Shown in pieces: positions 10,490 through 23,100 of a DNA stretch of 64,000 nt. Location of the stretch: assembly GCA_947179485.1 (NCBI GenBank), contig OX359245.1, positions 29,251,067 through 29,315,066 of the forward strand. Direction: 5' to 3'. Below the pieces are notes generated by a model. It was not told where the DNA came from. It did not search any database and saw only the letters and a program-made list of their open reading frames with translations. Every line of letters begins with the position of its first letter. The first letter of the stretch is position 1. The translations under genes and the position numbers were made by a program. The DNA comes from Allacma fusca (Eukaryota > Arthropoda > Collembola > Symphypleona > Sminthuridae).

Positions 10490-11450
10490 CAAGATCTACT
10501 TACAAGGGAATCTTGCAAGAATACATGAGAAAGAAGTATCTTTAGGATGATTATGCATATAAAATTGAAAGTAGTTTTGCTGCTACACAAATTTTATGTT
10601 TATTAAAAAATTTTGTGGTACATTCTTATCATAACGAAATTATTATAAAGTGTGAAGCGCTGATGCTAGACCTATACAAATATTTTATCTGTTTTTATTA
10701 AATTACAATTTCCGGTTGTAATCACACAGTTTATTCAAAACTTACACGTATCATGTTTTTATGATCTCGATATTAGCATTTATAATTCAATACTTCATGA
10801 ATGATCTTTTCTGTAAAATTCAAGTGCATATTTTATTAGTGGGAAAGAAAAACATTTGTTTCACTGACACCTCAACAGTGTTTGCCTGAAGGCATACATA
10901 GTTGTAAAATTCTTATCTTAGAATAACAATAATAGTTTCATGCGTAACTTCAAGCAAGAAACATTAAAGCAATTATTATTCTCTATTGTATGATCCTCTT
11001 ATGCTCTATATAATATGAGCAGTGCACGGGGTATGCGTTCAAGCCCTATACTAGTGATCTAGTGAGATTGATTATAAATATAATTTGATACAAAATACAT
11101 ATTCTTTGATGTAAAATTCTCCTTTACATTTTCAACTACGTTTGTTTTGGTTGAATGAATTTTCAAAAATGAAATTGAGCCTATGTTAACCCTTTTTATC
11201 CGATTTTGCATCTAACACTTCTCATACATACACTGTGATTAAAAATTCAATGTGAATAATAAATTTTTTTGTATCCCTGATTTGCTGCGTGCATAATTTC
11301 AAAGATGAAAGCTTGGTGCTGAAGGATAATAAATCGCGTTTTACCAGAATTTGTACGTAATATCTTTGCATGCAAGATCGATATAAGTAACAAACTATAG
11401 GGAAAAAATCTATTTAAAATTTTTAATAATATTAGAGTTATTTTTAAATA
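10490..11450. other. Intergenic
   Basis: No exon or repeat structure was recognised. On the minus strand an AATAAA signal at 11465-11460 probably ends the GH31 transcript. Confidence 0.4.
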
Positions 11451-11563
11451 TATTTATATTTTATTTGATCTTATTATTCATTCTAGCAATGACGATCTGC
11501 TCGTAAAATATTTACATGTCATATTTCTTGTAGCTAAAATTTTTTTAAATGCCTGCGAGTAAA

Positions 11564-14500
11564 CTATTGTCGTACAAAGAAAGGTAAGTAGTCCACTGGG
11601 GCTGGCCATGAACGAAGCCATTGTGGTCCAGTAAATGTCAAATTGTTCGATGGTAGAAGCCAAGTTCCTTTGGGAAGATAAATATCCCTGCTCAAAGCCC
11701 CTTCAGTGGTAACTGGTGCAGCCAGGATATCGTCTCCGAGCATGAATTCTAATTTGTTTGCAAGGATCATTAAAATAACATTAATATTACAAATTGAAGA
11801 TACATAAATTCACTCAGAAAATAATAATCCAGTCTTACGATCATCAATAGTATAAGTCTCTGGGTCTTCAGGGTCAACCCACCACATTGGTCTGTTCATT
11901 GGGGAACCGTCCTCAACTGTCTGACGGGCTGCTTCCAGGAATTTTGAAGCGTATGAAATTCGGAGCTCTACAGCTTCCTTGACCGCTCGATCTCTCTACA
12001 TTTATTCAATATATTCCGGTTCAAGTCAATCCCAATTAAATATCACACCTTGATATGCCTTAATAATGGTCCTATGAAGCAAAATAATATTCCTTGTGAC
12101 TTTACCAATCCAGTGGGATCCCGATCCCAGGGAAGAACCTGTGGATATAAACAATAAAATTAATTATTCACATCCAAAACAATGTGTAAATATACCATGT
12201 AAATTGTATGTGCCCTAAAAACAATAATTTAAAAATTAAACAATTACAAAAAAACCTTACGCTAAATTGCCAGGAGGGCATGAAGACATTAACCTGGGCC
12301 CATCGAATGTACATCTCATTACTAGGGCTTTCACTACCATAAGCATTGCCTCCGATCATATCGGGAAGGACGAAGGAGTATCTGGGAAATAAAAGCTATT
12401 ATAAAAATTTGTCTTTTTGATTAACTTTTTGCTAGATTTGAATCAAATTGAATCTTAAAGTGTGTCTAACCCAAGAATGCTAAAGAGCAACAATGAAGGG
12501 ATCATGCTTTTAAGTCCGTTGTCATAGCCCCATCTGTATATATAGACAAGTTTTATAAAATATTACATTTTATTCCGATGCAAGACACGTATTTCGAAGA
12601 AATTTATGTTCAATACGTCCTGAGTTTATTACCTGCTGTCTTTGTCCAACATTCGAAGGAAAATGGCCAGATTCTTAAAGAGGAAGAAAATTGTCAGGAT
12701 TTTAGGAGTTAATTTCATAGCTTAATAATTACACTAAGATTTTGAAGTGTACTTAAAAATATCCCCGCTCCCACCTGATTCCGATGTCCAGTTCGGGTCT
12801 CAATCATTCCTCCAAAAGCTGCCACAGATTCAACGTACTTGGTAGACATTAGGTTTGGTAACAGATTAACATCTCCATTTGCAGGTTTGACAGATGGAGG
12901 TAACCAAGTTGATTCTCCAGCATCAACTGTATCAGAAAAAACATAAATCTGATGATGCACAATTTGTGGTTGAACAAAATCAAATCTCAAAACTGCCTGT
13001 ACATTAGGTAATATAAACTTATACATTTGAAGGAAGTAATGCCCGTGTCAGTTTGGAGCTTCTGGAGTCTGGCTCTGTACCAATTAACAGCTTCGGGATT
13101 GGTGAAATCGATGAGGCCGGAGTTTTGCCCTTCCCACCACCATGTTATGGTTTGTTTGTTTCTGACATCTTTGACAAAATACTCCTTGTCAAAGGCAGTT
13201 TGGAAGGAGGGGCAGTCTACATGTAAAATGAATATTTACTTTTTAAAATTGAACCGTTAAACCCCACATCGGAAAATAAAACAACACCTACTGAAGTTAA
13301 TGAAAGGATGGACCCAGACGGTAGTTCTGTTAATTCCCAACTCTCCAAGCTCACGCATCATTCCTATGAAAAAAAAAACATTATTTTGAAATTGAATAAT
13401 TATATTCATCTCACGGTAAAAGATCCTCGTAAATTTTTAGGGGTAACAAACCTGGGAGATCGGGGAACTTGTTACTGTTGAATTCTGCCTCTCCATAGCA
13501 AGTCTCCCAATTGTCATCGATTTGAATATGCGAATTTGTAGTGTACCCTTCTTCAATCAATCTTTTTGCCATTTGCACAACCAGGGTTTGGTTGATATCT
13601 GCCTTGTACTCAGCCCAAGTGCTCCAGAAAGGATACACAATCATGGTCTCATCAGGAATTTCCGTGGGTAAAGTGTAATACTTTTTCAAGGATCGAAGAT
13701 GTACGTCTTTAAAGGTCTCCCCCGATTTTGGGACGCAGATGTCATATTTGAGACGAACCTGGAATCAAAAAATGTAGCCACGTTAAATTTCACTTGAAGA
13801 ACTGGACCATGTATTGTTTCGAATGCGAAGATCTTACAGCATTTCTCTCAACGTATGGGGCTCGATCCTGGGCAACGAAGCAGAACTGATTTGGGCGGGT
13901 GGTGTTCCAGCCTTTGTAAAAAAAATTATATTAAAACATGTCAATTACGGTTAAAATTCCAGCTAGTATAAACTATTTGCATCGATGAAGAATTTACTGG
14001 TGAATAGTGGGGAATCTTCTTGAACATGGATTGCAACTCCGGATGTACTGATCCAATAAGTGTCAAGCAACCCTCCGAACTGTACATTTGGTTGGAGGAA
14101 GTCACCAGCTACGAAAGGAGCTTCGTCCCGTTTCTCAGTTTCGATCGGCCATGTTTGTACTTTGGTTTCGCCACCACCGTACCTGTTGAAAAAAATTATC
14201 ATATCCGTAAATGTTTTTGAGATCAAGCAAGTTATGTTATCGAGTAGTAATTCAGCAAAAGAAAAATTTTACCAATGAACGCCAGATAGCAGGTCGAAGC
14301 AATCCTCGAGACGTCTTCCGAAATTAGAGTACCATTCGACAGAGGCGCAGTTGCTCTCTCCTTTCGGGGCGGTTAAATACAAGCGAGCGTAGTCACCGTA
14401 TTCAAAACAAGCATCAGATTCACCAGACTCGCACGTCTCAGTTGCTCGGCCAGCAACAGAGGGCACTGCTAAGCCGAGCTGTCCTTTCAGAACGGTTTTG

Positions 14501-14852
14501 CCTGGAAAATTCAAACAAATTTATAACTGAAGCACTTCAATGTATTGCATAATTCCTTCTATGAGAATATACTATGTTCTGAGGTCGTAGTCATAAAAAT
14601 GTATTTAATATTTACCATTTGCTTCCAGAATATATTCAAAAGAGTTTGCGTCAGAGTTAATTACAAATCTGGCATCTGGACTTCCGACAATGCGCTGCTG
14701 GGCGGCTTCAATTGAGAAGATGGCCAAAGCCAAATAAATGGCTGTGATTAACTTTCCTGCAAGTAGGTTAATAAACATACGTACATATAAAAGAGATTAA
14801 ATCGTAGGATTTCTTGTTAATTGTGAAAAAAGCCGGACTTACTTGATAACAT
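11564..14852 (-). CDS. GH31 family glycosidase, MYORG-like, secreted
   Basis: Fifteen exons join in phase into 661 residues: 14852-14843, 14756-14616, 14501-14273, 14182-13974, 13911-13838, 13758-13452, 13363-13292, 13216-13025, 12926-12775, 12673-12633, 12533-12471, 12381-12261, 12138-12106, 11995-11839, 11748-11564. The N-terminus MLSRKLITAIYLALAIFSIE is a signal peptide. Family landmarks in order are HWYGGGE, PFWSTWAEYK, QIDDNWE, TTVWVHPF, SFKFDAGE, FLRMLDKDSRWGYDNG, FVLPDMIGGNAYGSE, FMPSWQFS, PMWWVDPE and FMLGDDILAAPV. Glycoside hydrolase family 31 members remove terminal alpha-linked sugars by a retaining mechanism. The Asp of KFDAGE (residue 413) is the expected nucleophile, and the acid/base Asp is probably in the MLDKDS segment. 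The WSTWA, KFDAGE and IGGNAYG forms are those of the myogenesis-regulating glycosidase (alpha-galactosidase) branch. Vertebrate MYORG is membrane-anchored in the ER; here a cleavable signal suggests a secreted enzyme. Substrate unproven. No breaks were seen. Confidence 0.92.
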
Positions 14853-14899
14853 TTTATTAAATTACAGTAGAGCGTGTGCAATGAACCTTTCTGGAAAAA

Positions 14900-15800
14900 A
14901 AGTCATTGAGGACTGAATGCCCATAATTGGTCTGATTTTATGTGATTTTACTATACCGGATTCCCATTAAACTGATAGAGTAATTGATAAATAATTTTGT
15001 TGTTGTAATGTTCTATTGAAATCATGACCTACTAGCTTTAGTGTGAACAAAACACTTGACTATAGGATTAATCAGCAGTTTGTTTTGTTCACAGCATTTC
15101 GTAAGTATTCCAGGGAATGTGTTCAATCCCAACTGTGAAGGACTCGTCTAGGATTGATTGATTGAGTGACAATTTGATAGCGTTTGGGATTTTCTACAAA
15201 TTAACAAAATGAGTACTTACTTGATGAGGTTGGGATGAAATCATTTTATTCTTTTATACAAATGGCCATTACTTAATCGTTGAATGCTCACGAAGTAAAT
15301 TTGTGATTTTACCAGAAACTTGGAGTTATTAGAGACGCACATGGAATAAAAACGTAAATTAATGGGTTTTTATTGATATAATGTCGGGTATAGTTTTTAT
15401 AATAGTTAATTATTTTAATTATGGTCAATCATAGGATTACTAATACAAGATTGTCATTCATAAATGGAGTACAGACAAAATAGATAAAGAATAATGAAAT
15501 ACGCTTCTTGGCTGCTGTTCCGGCTTTCAGCTAAACAGCTGCTTGGAGCCATTTGCAATATGATGACGTATTTCATCAAAAATAGCAAAAAATAATAAAT
15601 GATCATTTAAATGTGTAACTTAGGGTGGCCAGTAGCTATAACATAATACAAAAATCATCGGTGATCAGCACCACGTGCTAAGTCACTAATTGTAAGCAGC
15701 AAAGTTCTGTTATAGGTTGTAACAGCATAATCTTTTAACTTTATGCATATACGTTCTCTTATATGTAAATACTTTAAAAGGTTTATGTATATATGTATAC
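14900..15800. other. Upstream region of the GH31 gene
   Basis: No coding sequence was supported. It holds the possible leader intron and promoter of the glycosidase gene and short AT-rich repeats. Confidence 0.4.
15251..15258 (-). promoter_or_regulatory. Possible TATA box of the GH31 gene
   Basis: TATAAAAG on the minus strand has an initiator-like TCATC (A at 15225) 33 bases downstream and a GTAAGT donor right after (15220-15215). A strong acceptor (TTTTTTTCCAG) lies at 14891 in front of the start codon. Together they suggest a leader intron of about 330 bases, but the first exon would be only about 5 bases long, which is doubtful. Confidence 0.3.
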
Positions 15801-15809
15801 CAGTGAGCG

Positions 15810-16312
15810 CATCCTTATTATTAACCAGCACTTTGTGTCCATTTATTTAAAGTTCCACGCGTTCATAGTTCAACGGCCTCAAACATAGCCCAAAAGGTGG
15901 CATGCCAAGCACTCCTTATTATTACTGAGCACTACCTGTTCGTTTATTTAGAACGCTACCCAATAATAAATAATAACCACGCACGATTTAGGCATACAAC
16001 AAGTCCCTACGACAGGGCTCGAATCGTAAGCTGTTTAGCTTTTAATTTCTACACTCACACTACCACCTTTCCAAGTAATTGAGCCTGTGAAGCACAGGGC
16101 TTTTACAAGTCATTATTATTAACGAGCATTACTTGTCCGTTTATTTAAAGCTCCGCGCGCTACTGTTAAAATAAGCGCGTTCGATTTGGGCATGCAATAA
16201 ATATCCACGACAGGGCTTGATTCTTAAGCCGTTTAGCTTTTAATTTCTTGACACACAGTACCACTTCACCAAATAATTAATTGTCCCTGTGAAGCACAGG
16301 GCTTTTAAACTA
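15810..16312 (-). repeat. Tandem tRNA-derived SINE-like repeat (about 2.5 units)
   Basis: Two complete units of about 205 bases (15904-16105 and 16106-16312) and a partial one (15810-15903) share TTATTATTA.C.AGCACT, CGTTTATTTA, GACAGGGCT and GCTTTTAATTTCT, and the complete units end in CTGTGAAGCACAGGGCTTTT. On the minus strand each complete unit reads like a tRNA: an A-box-like AGGTGGTAGTGTGAGTG, AAGCTAAACAGCTTA like an anticodon stem-loop, and a B-box-like GATTCGAGCCC (degraded to AATCAAGCCC in the second). This suggests a tRNA-derived SINE that became tandem. Confidence 0.55.
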
Positions 16313-16489
16313 CTTATAATAGACTAAATAAAGATGAATTCAAAACTCCCACCTCTAATCGTAATGAGTATGCAACCACTAAATTTTGAAAAACGTTTAC
16401 AATAATATCGAAATTATGAATGTGTGATTTCATGCGACATTTACCGGCTCATAGAAAAGACAAACTGCTAACGACAAGTGCGATTACAG

Positions 16490-17060
16490 ATGGCGCAAGC
16501 GTTACTTCCCACAATCTGTACAGATGTATTTGCATGTGTTTAAACGTGACCTACACGTGATTTAATTTGTTGATGTCGAACGGGTGACCCAATGTCTTTC
16601 AAAAACAACAGACTTCTTACTTTTTTTCTAACCTGCATCTACAAGAAATTTGAGATCCCTGGTATTATGTGTTCGGCAGCTATCGTGATGACAGCCAACC
16701 AGACAACGAGAGGCCCAAACAATAGGGGTTTTCAGCATCACTTCGCCCCTAGAAATCTTCTACATTTGAGCTACTCCTAAAGCTCGATATTGTAATAACG
16801 TCCATACATTTTTGTGTGGGGATCTACATATGTACCTCGGACAGCGACACTGTCAACAACGTATGTATTAGCGCTCATTTAAACTTGATCCGTTTTAATT
16901 TCCCGAGGTCAAAGCGATGTCCTACTCTTCCCCAAAATCAATAAAGATCTGATTAATTATGTTGCCGCCGCTGTAGGATATTCCAATTGTCTGGTGAAAC
17001 TTATTCAGCCGTTATTGCGAGGACAAATCATTTCAATTCGCTACTCAAAAGATCGGAGCG
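16490..17060. repeat. Dispersed repeat, two related units (copy 2)
   Basis: Same family as 470-1010, with the same order of landmarks: GATGGC.CAAGC, TGATTTAATTT..GA.GTC, GTTCGGCAGCTATCGTGATG, TTCGCCCCTA. The second unit starts near 16868. Short open frames here are incidental. Confidence 0.6.
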
Positions 17061-17209
17061 TGTTGGGAAAACCCTGAGATACGAAAATCTAGCGTGCTTT
17101 CGTCAGGGAGAATTATTTACAATGTTTTTACATAAACCCAAACATGCTCAAACTAATGTAGTAATTGTCACTCATATCATCATTCCACTGTTATGTTTAT
17201 AGTTGTCAA

Positions 17210-18115
17210 GTCCAGTCAATGGATATAATTCTTGGATTTGTTTAATCACATTACCACTGATACCATAATCAGTTTTTTCTCGTCATTGACATTGACAGGA
17301 AACATTTTTTCATAAAATTTGACAATGTGCTTACTACCCTCCTGCTTGGAAAGTTTTCCAAATAAGTCTACTTCCAAGTTTCATATTTTTCAAACAATTG
17401 GGCTTTGGTAAATTATTTTCGTAGGTTGCACATTCACACAATAGTATCAAGTTTAAGGAATTTTATAGGAAAATATTAGGGGCAAACCTGCAAGTGCAAA
17501 CCATGTATGTTTTGATATGGCGTACAGGTACTGACCTAAAAATTAACATGACAATTTTGCCGTTAAAAGCAGCTGAGAAATATTGCCACCCTAAATGCTA
17601 CGCAGGTATTCGAGCAGCTGGAAGACTCCCACTACGATAATAGTTCATTTAAAACGTGAGTCCAATAAACCATCAATTTAGTAAAAATTAGTAGATAAAA
17701 CTCCACAAATAAACAATCTTTGATTAAATACACAATTAATTTCACTGCGACATTGCTCCCATTTCTTATGGTTTGTAATTAAAAACATGTTTGCTTCAAA
17801 GGTAATTCACTAAATCATCATGGTCCCTACTACTCCCAAAAGCTCAACCACGTGCACGACTTGCCCTTGTAAACAATTCTACGCACAATGGAAAATAATA
17901 AAGAATTAACGATTTAGATAGCACTCATAGTTTCCATGCTATCACTGGAAAGTGATCAAATGCGTAGAAAAGTAATTGCTCAGCCCTTAACTTGAGCTTA
18001 AACGTGATCATGACGTAATGTTTTGGGGAAAGTCATACAATTCCATCCAGACACATTACATGTGCTACTTTCGTACTTTCCAAGATTGACTTGTGCTATT
18101 TTTTTGAAATTAGTG
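17210..18115. other. Intergenic upstream of the receptor cluster
   Basis: No exon, RNA gene or paired terminal repeats recognised. Confidence 0.4.
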
Positions 18116-18120
18116 ATTGA

Positions 18121-19696
18121 ATGCGTACCAAACTGATAAGTGGGCATTGGAAGATAAATTTCCTAGAAAAAATGTACAACCCTTGCAGTCACAGTATTAC
18201 AATGGCAGGGAAAGGAGCCAAAGAATATTTTCTAAAATTCCAGATATGGAGAAAGCTCAAAAAAGAAAGTCAGCATCTTCGAGGAAAATTTGCTGAAATG
18301 CTCAGCTACAAGAAATTATTCACAAATTTCTTTGCATTTTACATTTACTCCAAGCTCAATCTCCTACCCATTGAATTTGATTGGCGTACGGGGAAGATCC
18401 GAAAGACTGGGTCCACAATTCGAAGATTTATTTACGCGTTTTGGTATTCCAACGTCATTGTACATGTCATTTACATGTACGCTCGTCTCTGTGGCTTGTT
18501 CCTTCATCCCGAGAAAATTATTTTACATCAATTACCCCTTCATATGATATGCATCGCTGGGAGCACCATGGTTCTTGTCTGGAACTATTTCTTCTTCATC
18601 TGGAAACCCAATGATTGCATATTTGTCTTTAATTTACTGCACAACAAAGCAAAAGGTAATTTTTTAAATACATAACGCTATATCTAATTATTTCAAGAAT
18701 TAACAGTTGAATTTTCTGTACGATTTCCAATTACAAATATATTTTTTTGACTTTTTTAGAAATAATTAAAAGCTCGTATCGTGAAGAGGCAAAATGGTCT
18801 AAGTGCTGTACAAAAGCATGCGCACATAGATCCTTTTGCCTCCATATATTTTTAAGCCTGCATGCATACCTATGAAACCAATTTTTTTGCTTAAACAACA
18901 ATTTGCTTAAAAATTCACAGGCGCGAAGAAGCTACGAAAAACCAAACAAGACGTGCTTCTTCAGTTATTACCGTTCATGCTCGCGCTTGCGCCGCTTCTG
19001 CTAACAGTAATATACGCATCTGAACCAATGGCCGCGCACTACTATTATAGTCTAATACCACGTGAATATAAAACGGAAACGGTCCTGACACTCATAATTG
19101 CGTACGAGAGTGCGCTGTTCCTATTTTGGATAAGCACCTGCACTTTCGGGTGTTTCTTGCTTTTCTCATTTTTCCAGTCATGCCAGGAACAGCAGAAATC
19201 CGGACACTCTGTTTTCAGGGAACGAGGACCATTAGTCAAAAAGGTCACTGAAGGCACTCAAAGGTGTCTGATACTGTACTTGAGGATCATTCACTTCAAT
19301 AATCTATGCTCAAATGTCATACTCATCCTGAAAATTACTTGTGTGGAAATATCTACCATTGGGTTTTATTTCTTCATTCGAGTGTATCAGCGGGACTTTC
19401 TCACAGCCAGTGTGAGTGCCAACTTTGGCGTGTACACCTTCCTGATATATACTGTTATATTTGATAAAGCATTTACGCTCCAGGATGACATCAAAGCCCT
19501 GAAGCTGAAGATACTTTTGAAGGGACGGAAAATCTGTAGGTCTGTTGTCCGGAAGGAATTTGAGAGGAGGGTTTGGGCAATTCCAAATATTGGCATTCAA
19601 GTGGGTGAATTTCATTATTTCGAAAGAACATGTACAATGATTTTTATCCATGTGGTTATAACTACCATCTGCAATTTGATCATTACTTTTGGCTAA
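18121..19696 (+). CDS. Multi-pass membrane protein, candidate gustatory receptor 1
   Basis: Exons 18121-18655 and 18921-19696 are joined by a phase-1 intron (donor GGTAAT, acceptor TTCACAG), giving 436 residues. About seven or eight hydrophobic segments are visible: near YSKLNLLPIEF, IYAFWYSNVIVHVIYMYARL, LPLHMICIAGSTMVLVWNYF, LLQLLPFMLALAPLLLTVIY, LFLFWISTCTFGCFLLFSFF, ITCVEISTIGFYFFI, FGVYTFLIYTVIF and CTMIFIHVVITTICNLIIT. Length, topology and clustering suit the arthropod gustatory/odorant receptor (7tm_7-like) superfamily. The usual TYhhhhhQF signature is not clear, so this is an inference. Shared marks with the three later copies are FFQSCQ, YLRI..FNNLC, FTL.DD and IPNIGI.VG.F.YFER. Internal ATGs at 18169 and 18202 are alternative starts. 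AATAAA at 19735. Confidence 0.7.
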
Positions 19697-20149
19697 AATA
19701 AGACATAGGTGCTTACAAATTGGTGCGAATTTAAAATAAATGATTTATTTAGGAAATCAAACCAAAATTGTTCTCACAAGTAATTTTTGATAATTATTGA
19801 TCAGTAGTGTTCATTGTATTAATTAATATTGGGTAAAATTGATAATTGTCATATGCCAGGAGCGTATATATGCCCTATTTTATGAAAACAATCTCCATAT
19901 GTACTATTCATTTTTGCGCAAATTACTTTTTGTTGTCTGAAAGAACAGATTGAGCATTTTTCCAATAACTATGAAATTAATTGGTATTTTGATACATGTT
20001 TTTGAACCAGTTGGTGAACTCATATAAATTAATAGAAATTTGTGACCAGCATGGGCAAGAGCATTAAAATCTAGAGCAGACCAATATTTACCTATTATAA
20101 TTGGTTTCGACCAGACAAACACCATCCCTAGTTTAGTTGTACAAACATT

Positions 20150-23100
20150 TATGTATTCATGGCTTGAGAATAAACTACTCAAAAGTTGATAATATTAAAA
20201 CCAGAGGCCACCCCGAGGCTAAATTGTACGAGTAGTTTTTGGTCACGGGTACTACCAGGATACATAATTTGGGTACTCGCAGGTATGCGGGCACTAAACG
20301 GCTACTCGGGATTTTAGACTATAAATTGGGTACAAGTATGGGAACTCACTCAGTGGCAATTGAGTTGTACCCAGTAGATAGGGGAATCACTATGTAAAAT
20401 ATCTGCACCCGTGCATGCTATACCGGGACAGTTTTGAGTAATTATTTCAAGAATTTTTACTGGGATGGATTACTATGGCTAAGACTTGCCAACCGTGGAG
20501 TTGGGGGTAAATCTGCGTTGCTCATTTGTTTATTAAATTTCAGGTGAGTACAGATAAAAATGGCCCTCGTTTCGTTTCTGTTTACATGTACATAGCATTC
20601 GTTCACTTCAAATGATTCCTCTCAGAATTATGATAAAGAAGATATTGATAATAAGCATGAATACTGTTTAATCGATTTTATATATATCCTTGTCAGAGCT
20701 GTTTTATACCAGGAATGTACATACATCGTTTCTCTCTGGTAGACATTTACATATTTCGTTGCAGTTCAAATTACCAGTATTAACAGCGAACACAGTGAAG
20801 ATTTGTAGGGTCTCTCCCCAGGAAAGATTCGAACATGTTTTAAATTACTGTGTCCTGTTTTTTACTATTACTGTTCGATAAATACAGTGTTGAAATATGT
20901 ATAATCCTACAGCATCGCAAGATTATGACGAACTAAAGGTGGCGCTACCATTCATTATGGTGGCAATAAATGCATCTATGGAAATTCAGTAACTCTATAT
21001 CGTGGCTCCCTCCAGGATGCTTTCTACTTGATGGTGGCCCTTTCAAATCCTTCCCAGGTTTTTCCAGTTTGTAAGGTATACCAAATACTGGCTCCCCAAA
21101 TAACGATTCTCGCTATTTAGCGTTACGAAAACAGTTTTCGGGACCAATTTTATGCTAGGAGTTTGCGATGTAAATGCAAAACGTTCCCAAGTTCAGTTTG
21201 TGCAATAAAAGAATAAAACCTGTAAAGACGCACTAAAATTCAAAACTGTAGCGGAAGTTTTTGATTAATTAGAATTTACACGTATGAATTAAGAATGTAT
21301 TCAGAATTATTTTCGAGCAGCCTGATAAACTAGTATGTGTAGAGTAATTTGAACGTATGTACTAGCAATTACTTGGAATGTGTTACTTCTCACATGCATC
21401 TGTATCTGTGTGTGCACGCCCATAATATTCTTATAATTTTCTGACAGGGCATCAGACTCAAACAATAAATTGTACGACTTCTTAATTGAAGAAAGGTGAT
21501 TAAAGCCATATGACTAATTTTTCGTTTGAACCAGAAAATATTACTAATATTTTAAACAGACTCAAATTACTGTTTTTACTTGCCGTGCCCATCTGTTTTA
21601 CTTGCTAATTTCCGTTTCCGAGGTTGATACGGTTTGCAAATAAATTATCAACTTTAGCCTTAATAAATTATTGTGTTTTAGCCATACAGTTTTATATGAT
21701 TGTCTTTCTATATAGTGGCCGGATTTTACAATTACCATGGAAAACATAAAATGGACAGTGTACTCACAGGTATGTATTACAAAATTTCTTGCAGTAACTA
21801 AATGCAAATTAGTATCACTAAGTAATTAGCCAAACTTTAGAAACATCATTAAGTAATTACAGAAGATCAAATAACAAAGATGTATTTTATCAAGAAGGAA
21901 CTTTAAATTGACCTCCCCGCACACATGCCATTGATTTGTGTCAAACTCATTTCTATCATTAAACCGTCCGGAAATGTCAACATCCTGTACTAAATCTCGT
22001 AATAATAACAAGCATGTTTTTAGTAACTAGTTATTAATAGTTAAGGACAGGGACGGAAAATAACAGCGCTAGCAAAAGTAAATTGCGCTAATGATACTAT
22101 TCCTGGAATTAAGAGTTTTCTGTTGCAAGCCGTTCTAACGGATCAAAGTATAATCAGGATAATAGTACGCTTCTATAACTGGTCCATATTAAGGCATTCT
22201 AATTGTTCCATTACGGTCAATTATCTATCAATTTTATTTGCAAACAATACTTGCACAAAATAGTTCCAAGAAACTGGAAAGCGTGCAGCGAGGAAATGAC
22301 TCAACTGGGATTAAGGCCATCACTGAATTAATTAGTGCCTTGTTTCAATTCCTATCTTCTCTGATTAAACTTACTTTTATAACCCAATTAACAGTAAGCA
22401 TTCAATTCATTTCCCTCGTATTGGTAACCATGTATTTGTCTCAAGTAGAGAATTCATTCATTATTGTAGCCAGGAACACTCCGGACCCTAACCATGTGCA
22501 CCCTTAAGCGAATTTATTCTGATGAGACATAAATCATTTGTTTCCATTTTCAAATTTTAAATATAATATAAAATAATTATTTTTAATTTTTTCCTAATAA
22601 AACAAGTATCCAATCATCTACAGCCTTGTGATACAGCCTTGATCATATACATACGGTCTAAAGTTCATTACTATTTACTGAATCACTATCAATTCAGAGA
22701 TCATTGGTTTTGAAGCTCATTGAAAGCTACGTCAGGCTCTACCGGGGTATATTAAGCTGTGTATTTTCACCTTTCTCTTTACATTGTGAAAAATGAACTA
22801 TGTACCAAATTTAAAATTACAATTTTAATAAGATTAATTCAAATGTTATTTTTCCAGGTATATAAAAAATCCGTTGGGAAGATCCACAGGCTAAAGAAAC
22901 AGATAGAGAGGATGTCCTGCATAAAAAACTTGCTGTTCATCAACTATGTCGCACTTTATTGCTACTCCAAATTGAATTATTTACCCATTGACTTCAACTG
23001 GAAGACAGGAAAAATTGAACGGAGTTCGTCTCTCATACGAAGAATTATTTACAAATTTTTGTTACTCAACGTTATCATTAAACTAGTGTACATGTATGGG

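Noticed and set aside
22238-22507. Frame of about 89 codons upstream of receptor 2, with a counterpart at 32430-32702
   Set aside because: The two copies go out of frame with each other after about 30 codons and carry indels not in multiples of three, so no protein is being conserved.
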